Below the pieces are notes generated by a model. The model worked only from the letters and a program-made list of their open reading frames with translations. It made no database searches and was not told where the DNA came from. 64,000 nucleotides of DNA from Ancylomarina sp. DW003 (GTDB taxonomy: Bacteria > Bacteroidota > Bacteroidia > Bacteroidales > Marinifilaceae). Below are positions 35,733 to 44,448 of this stretch, piece by piece. The stretch lies in the NCBI RefSeq assembly GCF_029029505.1, contig NZ_JAKJSD010000016.1, forward strand, positions 1 through 64,000, read 5' to 3'. The position numbers were made by a program, and so were the translations under genes. How positions within the stretch are numbered: position 1 is the stretch's first letter; every line of letters starts with the position of its first letter.

Positions 35733-35922
35733 ATATAAATAAAAGAAGATTTAAATTTGACACATAAACAAATTATTAGCTGAAAATTCTATTACGAAGC
35801 ACAGCCTGGTAATTGTGCCTTAGTAAAACACAAATGCAGCTTTAGCTGCAAAAGGGGGCTGGAAATAAATATGTTATTATTAAACCAATTGAACCATTCT
35901 GGAAAATCTAACTACTTAGATT
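35733..35922. other. Non-coding start of the accessory stretch
   Basis: No gene is seen. A small hairpin GCAGCTTTAGCTGC lies near 35836-35849 and a purine-rich run follows. I cannot assign a role. Confidence 0.3.
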
Positions 35923-36219
35923 GTGATTAAGATCGCAACCAACAAAAGCTATGAAATAACTAATAAAATACTTTTGATCTACAAACATTTGAAGAATTCG
36001 CAAAGAATTAGAGGAGTATTTTTTAGAAATTATCTCTATTTTGTCAGATTCTTTATTATGACATTTGAAATTACTCTTGGAGTAATATTTTCTGAATATT
36101 TTAAAGTGCCAGAACTAGATACAATAATTCGTGGTGTACTAGTTTCAAAATTTATTATAGCTTTAATAAATAGCTTTGTCATTGATTGGATACCAGATAA
36201 GGTAAATTGTACTGATTGA
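35923..36219 (+). CDS. Possible small membrane protein
   Basis: A 98-codon reading frame opening at GTG, with two hydrophobic segments (around LYFVRFFIMTFEITLGVIF and SKFIIALINSFVIDWI) and a basic N-terminus. I do not recognise the family. No Shine-Dalgarno or promoter is evident, and it lies in a stretch that also holds a decayed gene. It may therefore be a remnant or a cassette-like orphan. An ATG start at residue 46 would leave only the membrane part. Confidence 0.3.
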   Translation: MIKIATNKSYEITNKILLIYKHLKNSQRIRGVFFRNYLYFVRFFIMTFEITLGVIFSEYFKVPELDTIIRGVLVSKFIIALINSFVIDWIPDKVNCTD

Positions 36220-36296
36220 AAAACTGTTGCCAACATGCTGTAAAAAGGCATTAAAACGACTTTTACAGCTGACCGTTACAGGGCATATAATACAGC
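36217..36296 (+). repeat. Cassette-like intergenic element (hairpin)
   Basis: Directly after the stop of the preceding frame come TGTTGCCAACA (36225-36235) and a perfect 9-bp stem GCTGTAAAA (36237-36245) with TTTTACAGC (36261-36269), then GACCGTTACAGGGC. From memory, similar GTTGCCAAC...ACCGTTA tails follow orphan genes in many Bacteroidota genomes. Whether this is an attC-like recombination site is untested. Confidence 0.3.
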
Positions 36297-36394
36297 ATGA
36301 AAAAAATATTTTTAATACTAATATTATCATTGAGAATGTTTTCATTCCTAAAAAAGCAATCAACGGATATTCCATATGTATGGAATCGTTTTGA

Positions 36395-36642
36395 AAAATG
36401 GTTGTACAAAAATGCATCCCGATTACATATGATGGTCACGGGAACCATTATTGTATTGATCTTGCTCCTACATCTAATGGGTTAGTGGATAGATCATTAG
36501 GATGTGGCGCGATTCACCTGAAAGAGGATTGATAGCAGAGTCTTTTCTTGACTGGGTGAATAAATACGTGAAAGACCTTGAGAAAGGACAATACGTATAT
36601 TCGGAAGATTGGGGAGGTATAATTGATAAAAATGATTTGTAA
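36395..36642 (+). pseudogene. Decayed SMI1/KNR4 (SUKH) family gene
   Basis: Two neighbouring frames together read like the C-terminal half of a SUKH domain. 36395-36505 gives ...IPITYDGHGNHYCIDLAPTSNG and then LVDRSLG. After a shift of frame near 36500, 36502-36642 gives MWRDSPERGLIAESFLDWV, a KYVKDLEKGQYVYSEDW stretch, and ends at TAA. A TGA at 36392-36394 cuts the first part from any N-terminal half. SUKH proteins are commonly immunity proteins against toxin systems such as contact-dependent or polymorphic toxins. Here the gene is broken by at least one stop and one frameshift, so it is probably inactive. Confidence 0.6.
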
Positions 36643-36758
36643 AACGCCATGTAACAAAAGTTAAAATTAATGGGTGTTGACGCTCGACTTGATAAGGCGG
36701 CAATTCAAGTTACTCAAGAAATCTAGTAAGAGCCTTAGCAATTATTAAAAAACATCTA
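36640..36758 (+). repeat. Second cassette-like intergenic element
   Basis: The stretch begins at the stop of the SUKH remnant with ACGCCATGTAACAAAAGTT and contains GTGTTGACGCTCGAC followed by AAGGCGGCAATTCAAGTT. The higher-GC words resemble post-gene elements I associate with orphan genes of Bacteroidota. It is different in sequence from the element at 36217-36296. Low certainty. Confidence 0.25.
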
Positions 36759-37511
36759 ATGAGAAAACAATTTCATATTTTAAATGGTGATTCCTTAAAA
36801 GAAATGTTCCCGGCAAATATACAGGGTGAATTGATTGTTGCCCGTGAATGTTTGATAGATGGAAATGTTGAAGGGAAAAGCTTAGATAACTTTTTTGCTA
36901 CAAGAGCAAAATTTATTAGTGATAACTACGAGGGCTTTACCAAGCAAGATTATTATAATAAAACGGTTACCGAATTTCAAAAGATTCAAGCGATACCACA
37001 GGAGTCAGAGATAAACCTTTGGTTTGAGGATGACTTGTTTTGTCAAGTAAATTTCTGGTTTGTTATTAACCTCTTAGCTAAATCGTATAAGAGTAATCTG
37101 ATTTTTCTTGTCCGACCAATAACAAACAGTCAGTATGGTTTTGGTGGTTTGAATGAATCTGAATTGAGATCAATTTATACGAACAGACTATTGCTAACGA
37201 ATCTTGACAAACTCGCTGCGCTTTGGTTGTCGTATCAAAATGATGACAGAGAAAAATTGTTGGAAACGGCAAGAGATTTAGAAAACAAATATCCATGTAT
37301 TCTTCCAGCTGTAAAGGCACATCTCGAGCGAATTCCAATAGAAGGGAATCCAGGAAGGCCAAGTCGATCACTGTTACAAATAATGGATGAACTTAAAACC
37401 GAAGAATTTGAACCAATCTTTAAGGAATTTTGCAATAGAGAAAGCATTTATGGTTTTGGAGATTTACAGGTTAAAAGACTATTGGATGACATAAAAAGCA
37501 ATCGCGAATAA
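36759..37511 (+). CDS. DUF1835 domain-containing protein
   Basis: A 250-residue soluble protein. The opening FHILNGDSLKEMFP, followed by GELIVARECLIDGNVEG, matches the DUF1835 N-terminal domain; the C-terminal third has the associated helical region with PGRPSRSLLQIMDEL and YGFGDLQVKRLL. Function is unknown for the family. It stands in a variable stretch between a decayed SUKH gene and small membrane proteins, so it may have been gained with them. Its codon usage does not look obviously foreign. Confidence 0.8.
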   Translation: MRKQFHILNGDSLKEMFPANIQGELIVARECLIDGNVEGKSLDNFFATRAKFISDNYEGFTKQDYYNKTVTEFQKIQAIPQESEINLWFEDDLFCQVNFWFVINLLAKSYKSNLIFLVRPITNSQYGFGGLNESELRSIYTNRLLLTNLDKLAALWLSYQNDDREKLLETARDLENKYPCILPAVKAHLERIPIEGNPGRPSRSLLQIMDELKTEEFEPIFKEFCNRESIYGFGDLQVKRLLDDIKSNRE

Positions 37512-37622
37512 AAGCTAAATTTCATAGGCGGTTGTGAGTCGTTTGAAAGTTAAATAAATGGATGAGCATAGTATTTACAAATATGATTTAGTAAATAGTA
37601 TCTTACACAAAAACGATATATC

Positions 37623-37808
37623 ATGACAAAAGTAAAATCAATATTCATTTCATTATTATTACTCTTAACATCAACTCTATTGTATTTCTCAATGAAGGAT
37701 AGTCCAATTGAGCTAAATGATGAATTGGTGTCATTTGTTGCAGCCTTTGCTTTTGTAATTGGTCTTTTCAATTTCGTAAGAGAGTTCTTCAGACTAAAGA
37801 AAAACTAA
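37623..37808 (+). CDS. Small two-helix membrane protein
   Basis: A 61-residue protein with two hydrophobic helices (about 7-24 and 38-56) and a basic C-terminus (REFFRLKKN). I do not recognise it. The ATG overlaps the stop of a 22-codon upstream frame (37558-37626), suggesting translational coupling. Four bases separate its stop from the next start, so it is likely co-expressed with the gene at 37813. Confidence 0.5.
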   Translation: MTKVKSIFISLLLLLTSTLLYFSMKDSPIELNDELVSFVAAFAFVIGLFNFVREFFRLKKN

Positions 37809-37812
37809 GCAC

Positions 37813-38319
37813 ATGAATACAGAACTTAGCTGGGAGAAGGATACCTTCTCTAGAAATTACACCTTATTCGATTCTCAAAAATTGTGTGGTTATCTCAAAA
37901 GGGATTTCTTATCTCAATCTGCTAATGGTGAGATAAATGGGGAGTTATATTCTTTTAAAACATCAGGTTTTATAAAGAAAAACACCATTGTTTATGATGG
38001 ATTAACCGGTAAGAGTTTGACCGTAATAAACTACGACGAGTTGCGTTCAAGAGCAATTTTATCTGTTGGTGATAAAGTACTATACTTTAAGTTCGATAGC
38101 CTTCTACAAAACTCTTGGCACCTATCGGGAACTGGAGGCGAATATATTGCTTATTCTTCATCCTCGAACAAAGGTTATATCAATTCAACGACCGACGATA
38201 GCCTACTTTTATTAAGTGGTTTATTGGTGGCAGATTATTTTAGAAAATCACAACGAGATGTCTTTATCTTTATGATGCTGGTAGCTTGTGTAATCATTGT
38301 GTTCACTATTTTGTTTTAG
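37813..38319 (+). CDS. Tail-anchored protein of unknown function
   Basis: A 168-residue protein. Residues 1-140 look like a soluble beta-rich domain (repeated short strands such as YSFKTSGFIKKNTIVYDG and DKVLYFKFDSLLQ). A single C-terminal membrane helix (VFIFMMLVACVIIVFTILF) would anchor it with the bulk in the cytoplasm. No family was recognised; the sheet pattern is faintly reminiscent of tubby/scramblase-like folds, which is only an impression. It follows the two-helix gene closely, and the DUF4349 gene starts 26 bases after its stop. Confidence 0.6.
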   Translation: MNTELSWEKDTFSRNYTLFDSQKLCGYLKRDFLSQSANGEINGELYSFKTSGFIKKNTIVYDGLTGKSLTVINYDELRSRAILSVGDKVLYFKFDSLLQNSWHLSGTGGEYIAYSSSSNKGYINSTTDDSLLLLSGLLVADYFRKSQRDVFIFMMLVACVIIVFTILF

Positions 38320-38345
38320 ATATTTTTTATCTTAAAAAGAAAACT

Positions 38346-39218
38346 ATGAAATCTATATTTAAATTATTAATTCTATTCGCTTTATTCACTTCTTGTGAAT
38401 CGAAGCATAGCAATTCTGTTGGAACGAAAGAAACTCTTGCTTTGGAGTCAGAAATCTATGCCGAAGATGAGATGGTTCCAATAACAAGACAAGAAGCCGT
38501 GAAACCACCACCTCCTCTGGGTTTACACGATATGCAGGGTGATGAGGTAATGGAAAAGAAGATTATTAAAGATGGAAGAATTGAGATTAAAGTAAAAAAA
38601 CTTGAGCAAGCAAAATCCAATGTAGATTCCTTAGTAAAGAAATTTGATGCCTATTATGGTAATGAGACTTTTAAGAATTCACATTATCGATCTTTTTACC
38701 ATTTAACGATTCGCATACCTAATAATTATTTTGAAGCTTTCATTTCAGGTGTCGACAATGGGAAAGTTGAGCTTTTATCTAAGGATATTAATGCAAAAGA
38801 TGTATCTGAGAGATACTACGACTTAAAAACCAGACAAAAGAATAAACGCCTGTATTTGTTGCGATATCAAGATTTACTGAAGAAGGCAAAATCGATTAAA
38901 GACATACTTGAGGTTGAAGAGAAAGTCCGTGATTTGGTTGAAGAAATAGAGAGTGTTGAGGGGCAGTTAAAATACTTAGACAAACAGGTTGCTTATAGCA
39001 CACTAAACCTATCCATTATTATGGAAAAGGATAAACGATTTGAACCAAGTAAGAAGGATAAATTCTCGGAACGATTGAAAGAATCATTAACTAATGGCTG
39101 GTTCGGAATTGTTGCTTTCTTTCTCTTTTTAGTAAAGATATGGCCTGCATGGATTATTTGTTTTATTCTTATTGTAGTATGGAGAAGATATAAACGAAAG
39201 AAAAAATTAATGAAATAA
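38346..39218 (+). CDS. DUF4349 lipoprotein
   Basis: About 290 residues from MKSIFKLLILFALFTSCES; an earlier in-frame start at 38286 would bury the signal, so 38346 is chosen. It has a lipoprotein signal with its cysteine at residue 17. A DUF4349 domain (about 75-250) includes IIKDGRIEIKVKKLEQA, VSERYYDLKTRQKNKRLYLLRYQDLL and a coiled-coil EVEEKVRDLVEEIESVEGQLKYL. A C-terminal membrane helix (WFGIVAFFLFLVKIWPAWI) precedes a basic tail. The domain is thought to face the periplasm; its role is unknown. Confidence 0.87.
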   Translation: MKSIFKLLILFALFTSCESKHSNSVGTKETLALESEIYAEDEMVPITRQEAVKPPPPLGLHDMQGDEVMEKKIIKDGRIEIKVKKLEQAKSNVDSLVKKFDAYYGNETFKNSHYRSFYHLTIRIPNNYFEAFISGVDNGKVELLSKDINAKDVSERYYDLKTRQKNKRLYLLRYQDLLKKAKSIKDILEVEEKVRDLVEEIESVEGQLKYLDKQVAYSTLNLSIIMEKDKRFEPSKKDKFSERLKESLTNGWFGIVAFFLFLVKIWPAWIICFILIVVWRRYKRKKKLMK

Positions 39219-39261
39219 GGAGTGGGATTTCTTCCTACTTAAAATTAGAACACACATTTAA

Positions 39262-40518
39262 ATGAAGAAGTACATTACCATCCTATTCGTGCTTGTGTCA
39301 ATTTTGGCATATTCTCAAAAATCTAAGATTGATTGGAAAGCAGATATTGAATTTTTAAAAAATGAACTGCCTAAAAAGCATAAAGATTTTTTCACGGTTC
39401 GAAACCAGAAGGAATTCGAGGTCGATTTAAATAAAATAGCTTCAAAAACCGATCAGTTAAAAGACTTTGAAATTATCTTATCTATTCAGCAAGTAATAGC
39501 GAGTTTTGGCGATTCACATACTCATATTGAATTCTCTAAACTATTTGATCAGGAAAAGGGTTTGCCTTTAAAATTATATTGGTTTAAGAATGGTATATAC
39601 ATTTTAGCTACATCGCAAAAGAACAAATCAATATTAGGAAAGAAACTAGTGAGTATAAATGATTACCCTATCGGTCAGGTTTGCGATAGCTTAGAAAGGT
39701 TATTTACGGTTGATAATAGAGCTATGTCGAAGATGTTTGTACCAAAGCTTTTGAATAATGGAGGCTTGTTGGAGTATTTCGGATTTGTAAAGAATGGTGT
39801 TTATGAATTGGGTTTGGAGGATGAAAAAGCTTTGTTCTCGAAAGCAACAATTCAGGTAGGGAAAATAACAAAAGAGAATCAGATAGCACTGACACCTAAT
39901 TCAAAGCCATATTGTTTGCAAAATCGACGTAAAGTTTTTAGTCAGAATTATATAGAAAAGGATAGTATTTATTACATTTTGTATAATAAATGTATAAGCC
40001 GTGAATTGATGATCATGTTCGGGCGCGAAGAAAAGGCTAAAAATTACCCATCGTTTACCGAATTTGAGAATGCAATATTCCATACCATAAAAGAGAAACC
40101 AATTAAGCAATTTGTTTTCGATATGCGTTTTAATGGCGGAGGTAGTTCTGCTCAAGGGACTGACTTTGTGGAAAAGCTAGTTCTTATTGATGAGATCAAC
40201 TCAAAAGGTAAACTTTACGTAGTGATAGGAAGAAAAACATTCTCATCGGCTATCATAAATTCTATGGATTTTAGAAATAAGACCGAAGCAATTCTGATAG
40301 GAGAGGAGACTAGCGGCAAACCAAATCATTTTGGCGAGATTAGATCATTCGACCTACCACACTCAAAACTAAATATCACTTATTCTACAAAATATTTTAA
40401 AGAAACTGATGAAGATATTAAGACTATAGTTCCGGATGTGCGTATCGAAACAAATTTCGAAGACTATATGAATGGTGTTGATCCTGTTTATGAGTGGATA
40501 AAAAACAACAAACCTTAG
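39262..40518 (+). CDS. S41-family (tail-specific) peptidase-like protein
   Basis: A 418-residue secreted protein with a signal peptide (about 1-18, after LAYSQ). The S41 core is recognisable by FVFDMRFNGGGSSAQG, VVIGRKTFSSAIINSMDF (the usual serine nucleophile position in FSSA) and LIGEETSGKPNHFGE. A helical N-terminal domain precedes a degenerate PDZ-like insert around SILGKKLVSINDYPI. It would act in the periplasm or at the cell surface. Family assignment is good; the substrate is unknown. Confidence 0.85.
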   Translation: MKKYITILFVLVSILAYSQKSKIDWKADIEFLKNELPKKHKDFFTVRNQKEFEVDLNKIASKTDQLKDFEIILSIQQVIASFGDSHTHIEFSKLFDQEKGLPLKLYWFKNGIYILATSQKNKSILGKKLVSINDYPIGQVCDSLERLFTVDNRAMSKMFVPKLLNNGGLLEYFGFVKNGVYELGLEDEKALFSKATIQVGKITKENQIALTPNSKPYCLQNRRKVFSQNYIEKDSIYYILYNKCISRELMIMFGREEKAKNYPSFTEFENAIFHTIKEKPIKQFVFDMRFNGGGSSAQGTDFVEKLVLIDEINSKGKLYVVIGRKTFSSAIINSMDFRNKTEAILIGEETSGKPNHFGEIRSFDLPHSKLNITYSTKYFKETDEDIKTIVPDVRIETNFEDYMNGVDPVYEWIKNNKP

Positions 40519-40603
40519 AATAGATATTTTATTTATCTTTTTAAGGTTCTGAAAATTAATGTAATTAGATTATCATATTTAACGATTTCAAACAAACAAA
40601 ATC

Positions 40604-41065
40604 ATGAAAACTTTAAAACGATCTATTTTATTTATTGCCCTAACTCTTATTAGCTGCACAAGTTTTGCACAAACGGCTAAGGATACTTTGGCTATTAAGG
40701 AAACGACCTTAAACTACATTGAGGGCTACTTTCATAAGGATGCTGCAAGAATGGAGAAGGCCTTGCATCCTGAATTAGTTAAACGTAGTATTCAGAAAGC
40801 TAAAGATGGAACAGAATTCGTTATTAATTTGAGTGCGTCCTATATGGTTATGCGAGCAGGAACCAACACGAATCGTCACGCTGCTAAGCCTGATGGTCCA
40901 ATAGAATCAAAAGTGGAAATATATGACATTGTTGGGAATGCTGCTACAGTTAAGGTGTCGACAAACCAATATGCATTTGTTGATTATTTGCATATTGGGA
41001 AATTTAAAGGTGAGTGGAAGATTCTAAATGCATTTTGGGCGTATAAGCCAAAAGAGGACAAATAG
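40604..41065 (+). CDS. Secreted NTF2-like (lumazine-binding-type) protein
   Basis: A 153-residue protein with a signal peptide (about 1-22, cleaved after SFAQ). A single NTF2-like domain follows: TLNYIEGYFHKDAARMEKALHPEL, ESKVEIYDIVGNAATVKV, FVDYLHIGKFKGEWKILNAFW. This is the same family as the protein at 16958-17410, with more of the classic family pattern. There is no catalytic evidence. It is probably periplasmic. A terminator follows its stop. Confidence 0.78.
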   Translation: MKTLKRSILFIALTLISCTSFAQTAKDTLAIKETTLNYIEGYFHKDAARMEKALHPELVKRSIQKAKDGTEFVINLSASYMVMRAGTNTNRHAAKPDGPIESKVEIYDIVGNAATVKVSTNQYAFVDYLHIGKFKGEWKILNAFWAYKPKEDK

Positions 41066-41096
41066 AACTTAAGTTATTTTGAATTATAATTTATAT

Positions 41097-41119
41097 AGGA
41101 AGCATTAGCTTCCTTTTTG
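41097..41119. terminator. Terminator between the NTF2-like gene and the phosphonate locus
   Basis: Stem AGGAAGC (41097-41103) pairs with GCTTCCT (41108-41114) around ATTA, then TTTT. It sits between the convergent genes ending at 41065 (+) and 41145 (-). Confidence 0.7.
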
Positions 41120-41144
41120 TTTCTGATAATTATAACTTGTTTGA

Positions 41145-42092
41145 TTATTTTATATCTCTAATAAAATTATCAAAATAGGTAATTGTCTTGATTAAGCCTT
41201 CTTCAAGCTGAATATTGGGAGTCCAATTGTTAAGTCTCTCTTTAGCTAAGCTGATGTCAGGCTGACGTTGCATGGGATCATCCATAGGTAGCTTTTCAAA
41301 TATAATCTTTGATTTAGATTGAGTCAATCTAATAACTTCCTGAGCTAATTCTAATATTGTAAACTCGTTGGGATTACCAATATTAACAGGACCTATAAAA
41401 TCTTTTGGAGAATTCATCATTCTAATGGCACCTTCTACTAAATCGTCGACATATTGAAAGCTTCTGCTTTGCGATCCATCACCATAAATTGTAATGTCTT
41501 GATTTTTTAGAGCTTGCATGATGAAATTTGAAACGACACGACCATCATTGGGATGCATATTGGGACCATAGGTGTTGAAAATACGCATGATTTTAATGTC
41601 GACCTGGTTCTGCTTATGGTAATCCATAAACAAGGTTTCAGCACATCGTTTACCTTCGTCGTAGCATGAGCGGATTCCAATAGGATTCACATTCCCCCAA
41701 TATTCTTCAGTCTGAGGATGAATTTCAGGATCGCCATAAACTTCACTTGTTGAAGCTTGTAATATACGAGCCTTTATTCTTTTAGCTAATCCTAGCATAT
41801 TAATAGCACCCATAACTGACGTTTTTGTCGTTTTAATGGGATTGTACTGGTAATGAACAGGAGAGGCCGGGCAAGCCAAATTATAAATCTGATCAACTTC
41901 GGCAAAATAAGGTTGAATTACATCATGACGAACCAACTCAAAGTAAGGGTGAGGTAGGAGGTGTTCAATGTTGCGCTTGCTACCCGTGAAATAATTATCG
42001 AGACAAATGACATCGTGTCCATCTTTTATAAGTCTATCACATAAGTGTGATCCTATAAATCCGGCACCTCCAGTAACAAGTATTCGTTTCAT
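41145..42092 (-). CDS. UDP-glucuronate decarboxylase-like NAD-dependent sugar epimerase
   Basis: A 315-residue extended short-chain dehydrogenase. The N-terminal NAD motif is [14 protein letters not shown] (8-21). The catalytic tyrosine and lysine are in [10 protein letters not shown], the form typical of UDP-glucuronic acid decarboxylase rather than of dTDP-glucose dehydratase. [17 protein letters not shown]-like and [18 protein letters not shown] segments agree. It would make UDP-xylose from UDP-glucuronate in the cytoplasm. It ends the minus-strand surface-polymer run, 139 bases after the alcohol dehydrogenase gene, suggesting xylose in the glycan made here. Confidence 0.9.
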   Translation of the reverse strand: MKRILVTGGAGFIGSHLCDRLIKDGHDVICLDNYFTGSKRNIEHLLPHPYFELVRHDVIQPYFAEVDQIYNLACPASPVHYQYNPIKTTKTSVMGAINMLGLAKRIKARILQASTSEVYGDPEIHPQTEEYWGNVNPIGIRSCYDEGKRCAETLFMDYHKQNQVDIKIMRIFNTYGPNMHPNDGRVVSNFIMQALKNQDITIYGDGSQSRSFQYVDDLVEGAIRMMNSPKDFIGPVNIGNPNEFTILELAQEVIRLTQSKSKIIFEKLPMDDPMQRQPDISLAKERLNNWTPNIQLEEGLIKTITYFDNFIRDIK

Positions 42093-42231
42093 AAAGCAAT
42101 TAGTTGATATAGAAGTCTTCTCAGATCAAAAATCTAAGAATAGTTATTGTTTGGATTTTTGATTAATGACGATAATTTCGATCTGTTCTCTTACATAAGA
42201 ATCAAATTCAATATATGAATATTTATCAAAC

Positions 42232-43320
42232 TCAGAGAATTTTCTTAAATAAATTTTCGATGTATTCTTTTGTCAGCAAGGCTGGGTTATTCTTCAATCT
42301 TTCCAAATTGCAGTCGGATAATTTTGAAATCTGCTCAGCTTCAATTCCCAACTGGCTTAATTTCGTACTCAAACCTATTTGATTCCAAAATCTTTCGATT
42401 TTCACAACACCATCAGATAGGCTATCTGCATTTATCAGGTTTAATATCTTTTGGATATCTTCTTTAGCATATTCGTAATTAGCCTGCATGATATGAACTA
42501 AAGTTATTGCAACCGCATGTCCGTGTGGCACATCAAAAAAAGATGTCATCTTATAGGATAGTGCATGACTTGCTGTGGTCTTGGAAATATTTATGGCTTT
42601 TCCAGCCCAATAAGCACCTTCACTGACTTTATCCTTGGCATTATAATCATTATCGACAACAGCTTCCTCAAGGTTATTCCAAACCAAGCTAATCGCTTTC
42701 TCTGCGTATTCTTTTGATTCTACATTTCCTCCTGTCGCCCACATAGACTCGATTGCCTGACAAAGAGCATCGGCTCCTGTACAGGCAGTTAAATAAGCTG
42801 GTGTAGAATATGTAAATTGAGAATCTACAATAACATATTCAGGTAAAATGTATTTGTGTGCAAAAGAGTATTTTTCTCCATCAATATACATCACCGCAAA
42901 ATGAGTCGCCTCACTTCCTGTTCCAGCTGTTGTTGGTATAGCAACAAACGGGAAAGGTTTTTGATCCAATCTATTTGCCTTAATGGTTTCTACCAGATTT
43001 TCCTGAACCTGTGATAAACTATTAATTAGTTTTGCAATATCAATGGCACTTCCACCACCAATGGCAATTGTTAATTCACAATTCTCACGCTTAAACAGCT
43101 CAATTCCCTTTTCAACATCTTCCAGCTTGGGATTCTCCTCAAAATCGGAAAACCTAAAATATGGAGTCCCTTTTAAAAGGGACTCCATTATTTTTTGAGC
43201 TCCGGATTTTTCGTAAGAGGATTTACCTGTTACCAGAAATACCTTTTTGCCCGAATGTAATTTTAATATCTCCGATAAATTGGAGACACTATTCTTACCT
43301 ATGTATATATTCTCAATCAT
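42232..43320 (-). CDS. Iron-type alcohol dehydrogenase, probable phosphonoacetaldehyde reductase
   Basis: A 362-residue group III (iron-containing) alcohol dehydrogenase. Nucleotide binding is GGGSAIDIAKL (88-98) and IPTTAGTGSEAT (128-139). The metal-site region reads GADALCQAIES: D184 is kept but the usual histidine four residues later is Q188, as in PhpC-type phosphonoacetaldehyde reductases. H252 and the PHGHA histidines (266, 268) are present. Its start overlaps the stop of phosphonopyruvate decarboxylase by one base, so it is the natural third step: phosphonoacetaldehyde to 2-hydroxyethylphosphonate. No aminotransferase gene is present in the locus. Substrate assignment rests on this context. 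Confidence 0.83.
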   Translation of the reverse strand: MIENIYIGKNSVSNLSEILKLHSGKKVFLVTGKSSYEKSGAQKIMESLLKGTPYFRFSDFEENPKLEDVEKGIELFKRENCELTIAIGGGSAIDIAKLINSLSQVQENLVETIKANRLDQKPFPFVAIPTTAGTGSEATHFAVMYIDGEKYSFAHKYILPEYVIVDSQFTYSTPAYLTACTGADALCQAIESMWATGGNVESKEYAEKAISLVWNNLEEAVVDNDYNAKDKVSEGAYWAGKAINISKTTASHALSYKMTSFFDVPHGHAVAITLVHIMQANYEYAKEDIQKILNLINADSLSDGVVKIERFWNQIGLSTKLSQLGIEAEQISKLSDCNLERLKNNPALLTKEYIENLFKKIL

Positions 43321-44441
43321 TATTTCAAGAAATCCATCAAGTTTTCCTTATTCTCAACAGGAGTTGTCGTTGGTCGTCCCAAATCATTTCTAGCTCCTTT
43401 TTTCACTCGAATTTCCAAAATTGAAGGCCCGTCGCTTGCCAGTAATTTAGGAAATACAGATTCTATAGATTCAATTGAATCAGCAAAAAAGGCTTCTTTA
43501 TATCCAAAACCCTTAGCGATTTGACCGAAGTCAATATCGAATCCAATAGTTGGCTGACCTCCTACTGAATCATGAGATCCATTGTTGAAAACAATATGCT
43601 TTAGATTCTTGCAATCTGCAGCTGCAATAATTCCAAAAGAACCTGTATGCATAATGATCGCTCCATCGCCATCAAAACAATAGACGTTTTTAGAAGAATG
43701 CATAGCTACACCCATGGCAATTTGAGAAGCGTGTCCCATTGACCCCACAGTAAGAAAATCTTTCTCGTGTCCGGTATTATGCTTTTCTCTTATCTCAAAT
43801 AATTCTCTTGATATCTTGCCTGTAGTAGAAACAACAACAGAATCTTCTTCTATCATCTCAACCACTTTTTCGATGGCTTCTTCTCTTTCCGGATAAGTAT
43901 TTACAGCATCCTTTGCTGCAAGTTTATAAGTTTCAAAAGTTCCCTTTTTAACTAAAAATACATATGGACTTGAATTCTCCTTACAAGTTGCAAGTGCTTT
44001 TTTCACTTGTTCATTTGCCTCTGCTGTATCTGCACTCAATACTTCACTAGGAATCTGCATCGCATCAAAAAGGTCTTTCGAAACTTTCCCTTGCTTTACA
44101 TGCTGAGGCTCATCTTTCTTTCCAGGTTCTCCACGCCATCCAACAAAAAGAATCATTGGAATTTTGTACACATCCTCATCTGCCAAAGACAATAAAGGGT
44201 TTACAGCATTACCAATTCCTGAGTTCTGCATATATACAGCAGGAACTAATCCTGTTGCCAAATGATAACCACTTGCTAATCCTACAGAAGCTCCTTCATT
44301 TGAAGCGATAATATGCTTATCTGCAGGATAATTATCGAACATATAAGCAGAGAGCGAAGCCAAAAGAGAATCCGGAACTCCTGTATAGAAGTTCACATCA
44401 TTGCTCTCCAGATTTTTAAAAAATGATTTTAATTCTATCAT
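43320..44441 (-). CDS. aepY: Phosphonopyruvate decarboxylase
   Basis: A 373-residue thiamine diphosphate enzyme. The N-terminal pyrimidine-binding domain has the catalytic glutamate in ASNEGASVGLASGY (E49). The C-terminal domain has GDGAII (258-263) with the NN pair at 286-287, forming the TPP/Mg motif. Length and the GGQPT segment match phosphonopyruvate decarboxylases. It decarboxylates phosphonopyruvate to phosphonoacetaldehyde, pulling the unfavourable mutase reaction forward. It lies 7 bases downstream of the PEP mutase gene and overlaps the dehydrogenase gene. Confidence 0.94.
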   Translation of the reverse strand: MIELKSFFKNLESNDVNFYTGVPDSLLASLSAYMFDNYPADKHIIASNEGASVGLASGYHLATGLVPAVYMQNSGIGNAVNPLLSLADEDVYKIPMILFVGWRGEPGKKDEPQHVKQGKVSKDLFDAMQIPSEVLSADTAEANEQVKKALATCKENSSPYVFLVKKGTFETYKLAAKDAVNTYPEREEAIEKVVEMIEEDSVVVSTTGKISRELFEIREKHNTGHEKDFLTVGSMGHASQIAMGVAMHSSKNVYCFDGDGAIIMHTGSFGIIAAADCKNLKHIVFNNGSHDSVGGQPTIGFDIDFGQIAKGFGYKEAFFADSIESIESVFPKLLASDGPSILEIRVKKGARNDLGRPTTTPVENKENLMDFLK

Positions 44442-44448
44442 TCTAATC

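Noticed and set aside
35836-35849. Hairpin GCAGCTTTAGCTGC as a terminator
   Set aside because: The stem is short and no T tract follows; the nearest upstream plus-strand gene is far away.
36297-36485. 62-codon plus-strand frame with hydrophobic ends
   Set aside because: It overlaps the SUKH remnant in another frame and its hydrophobic stretches arise from out-of-frame reading of AT-rich sequence.
34680-38319. Complete toxin-immunity or defence island
   Set aside because: Only a broken SUKH remnant is recognisable. No toxin, nuclease, recombinase or known defence gene could be identified.
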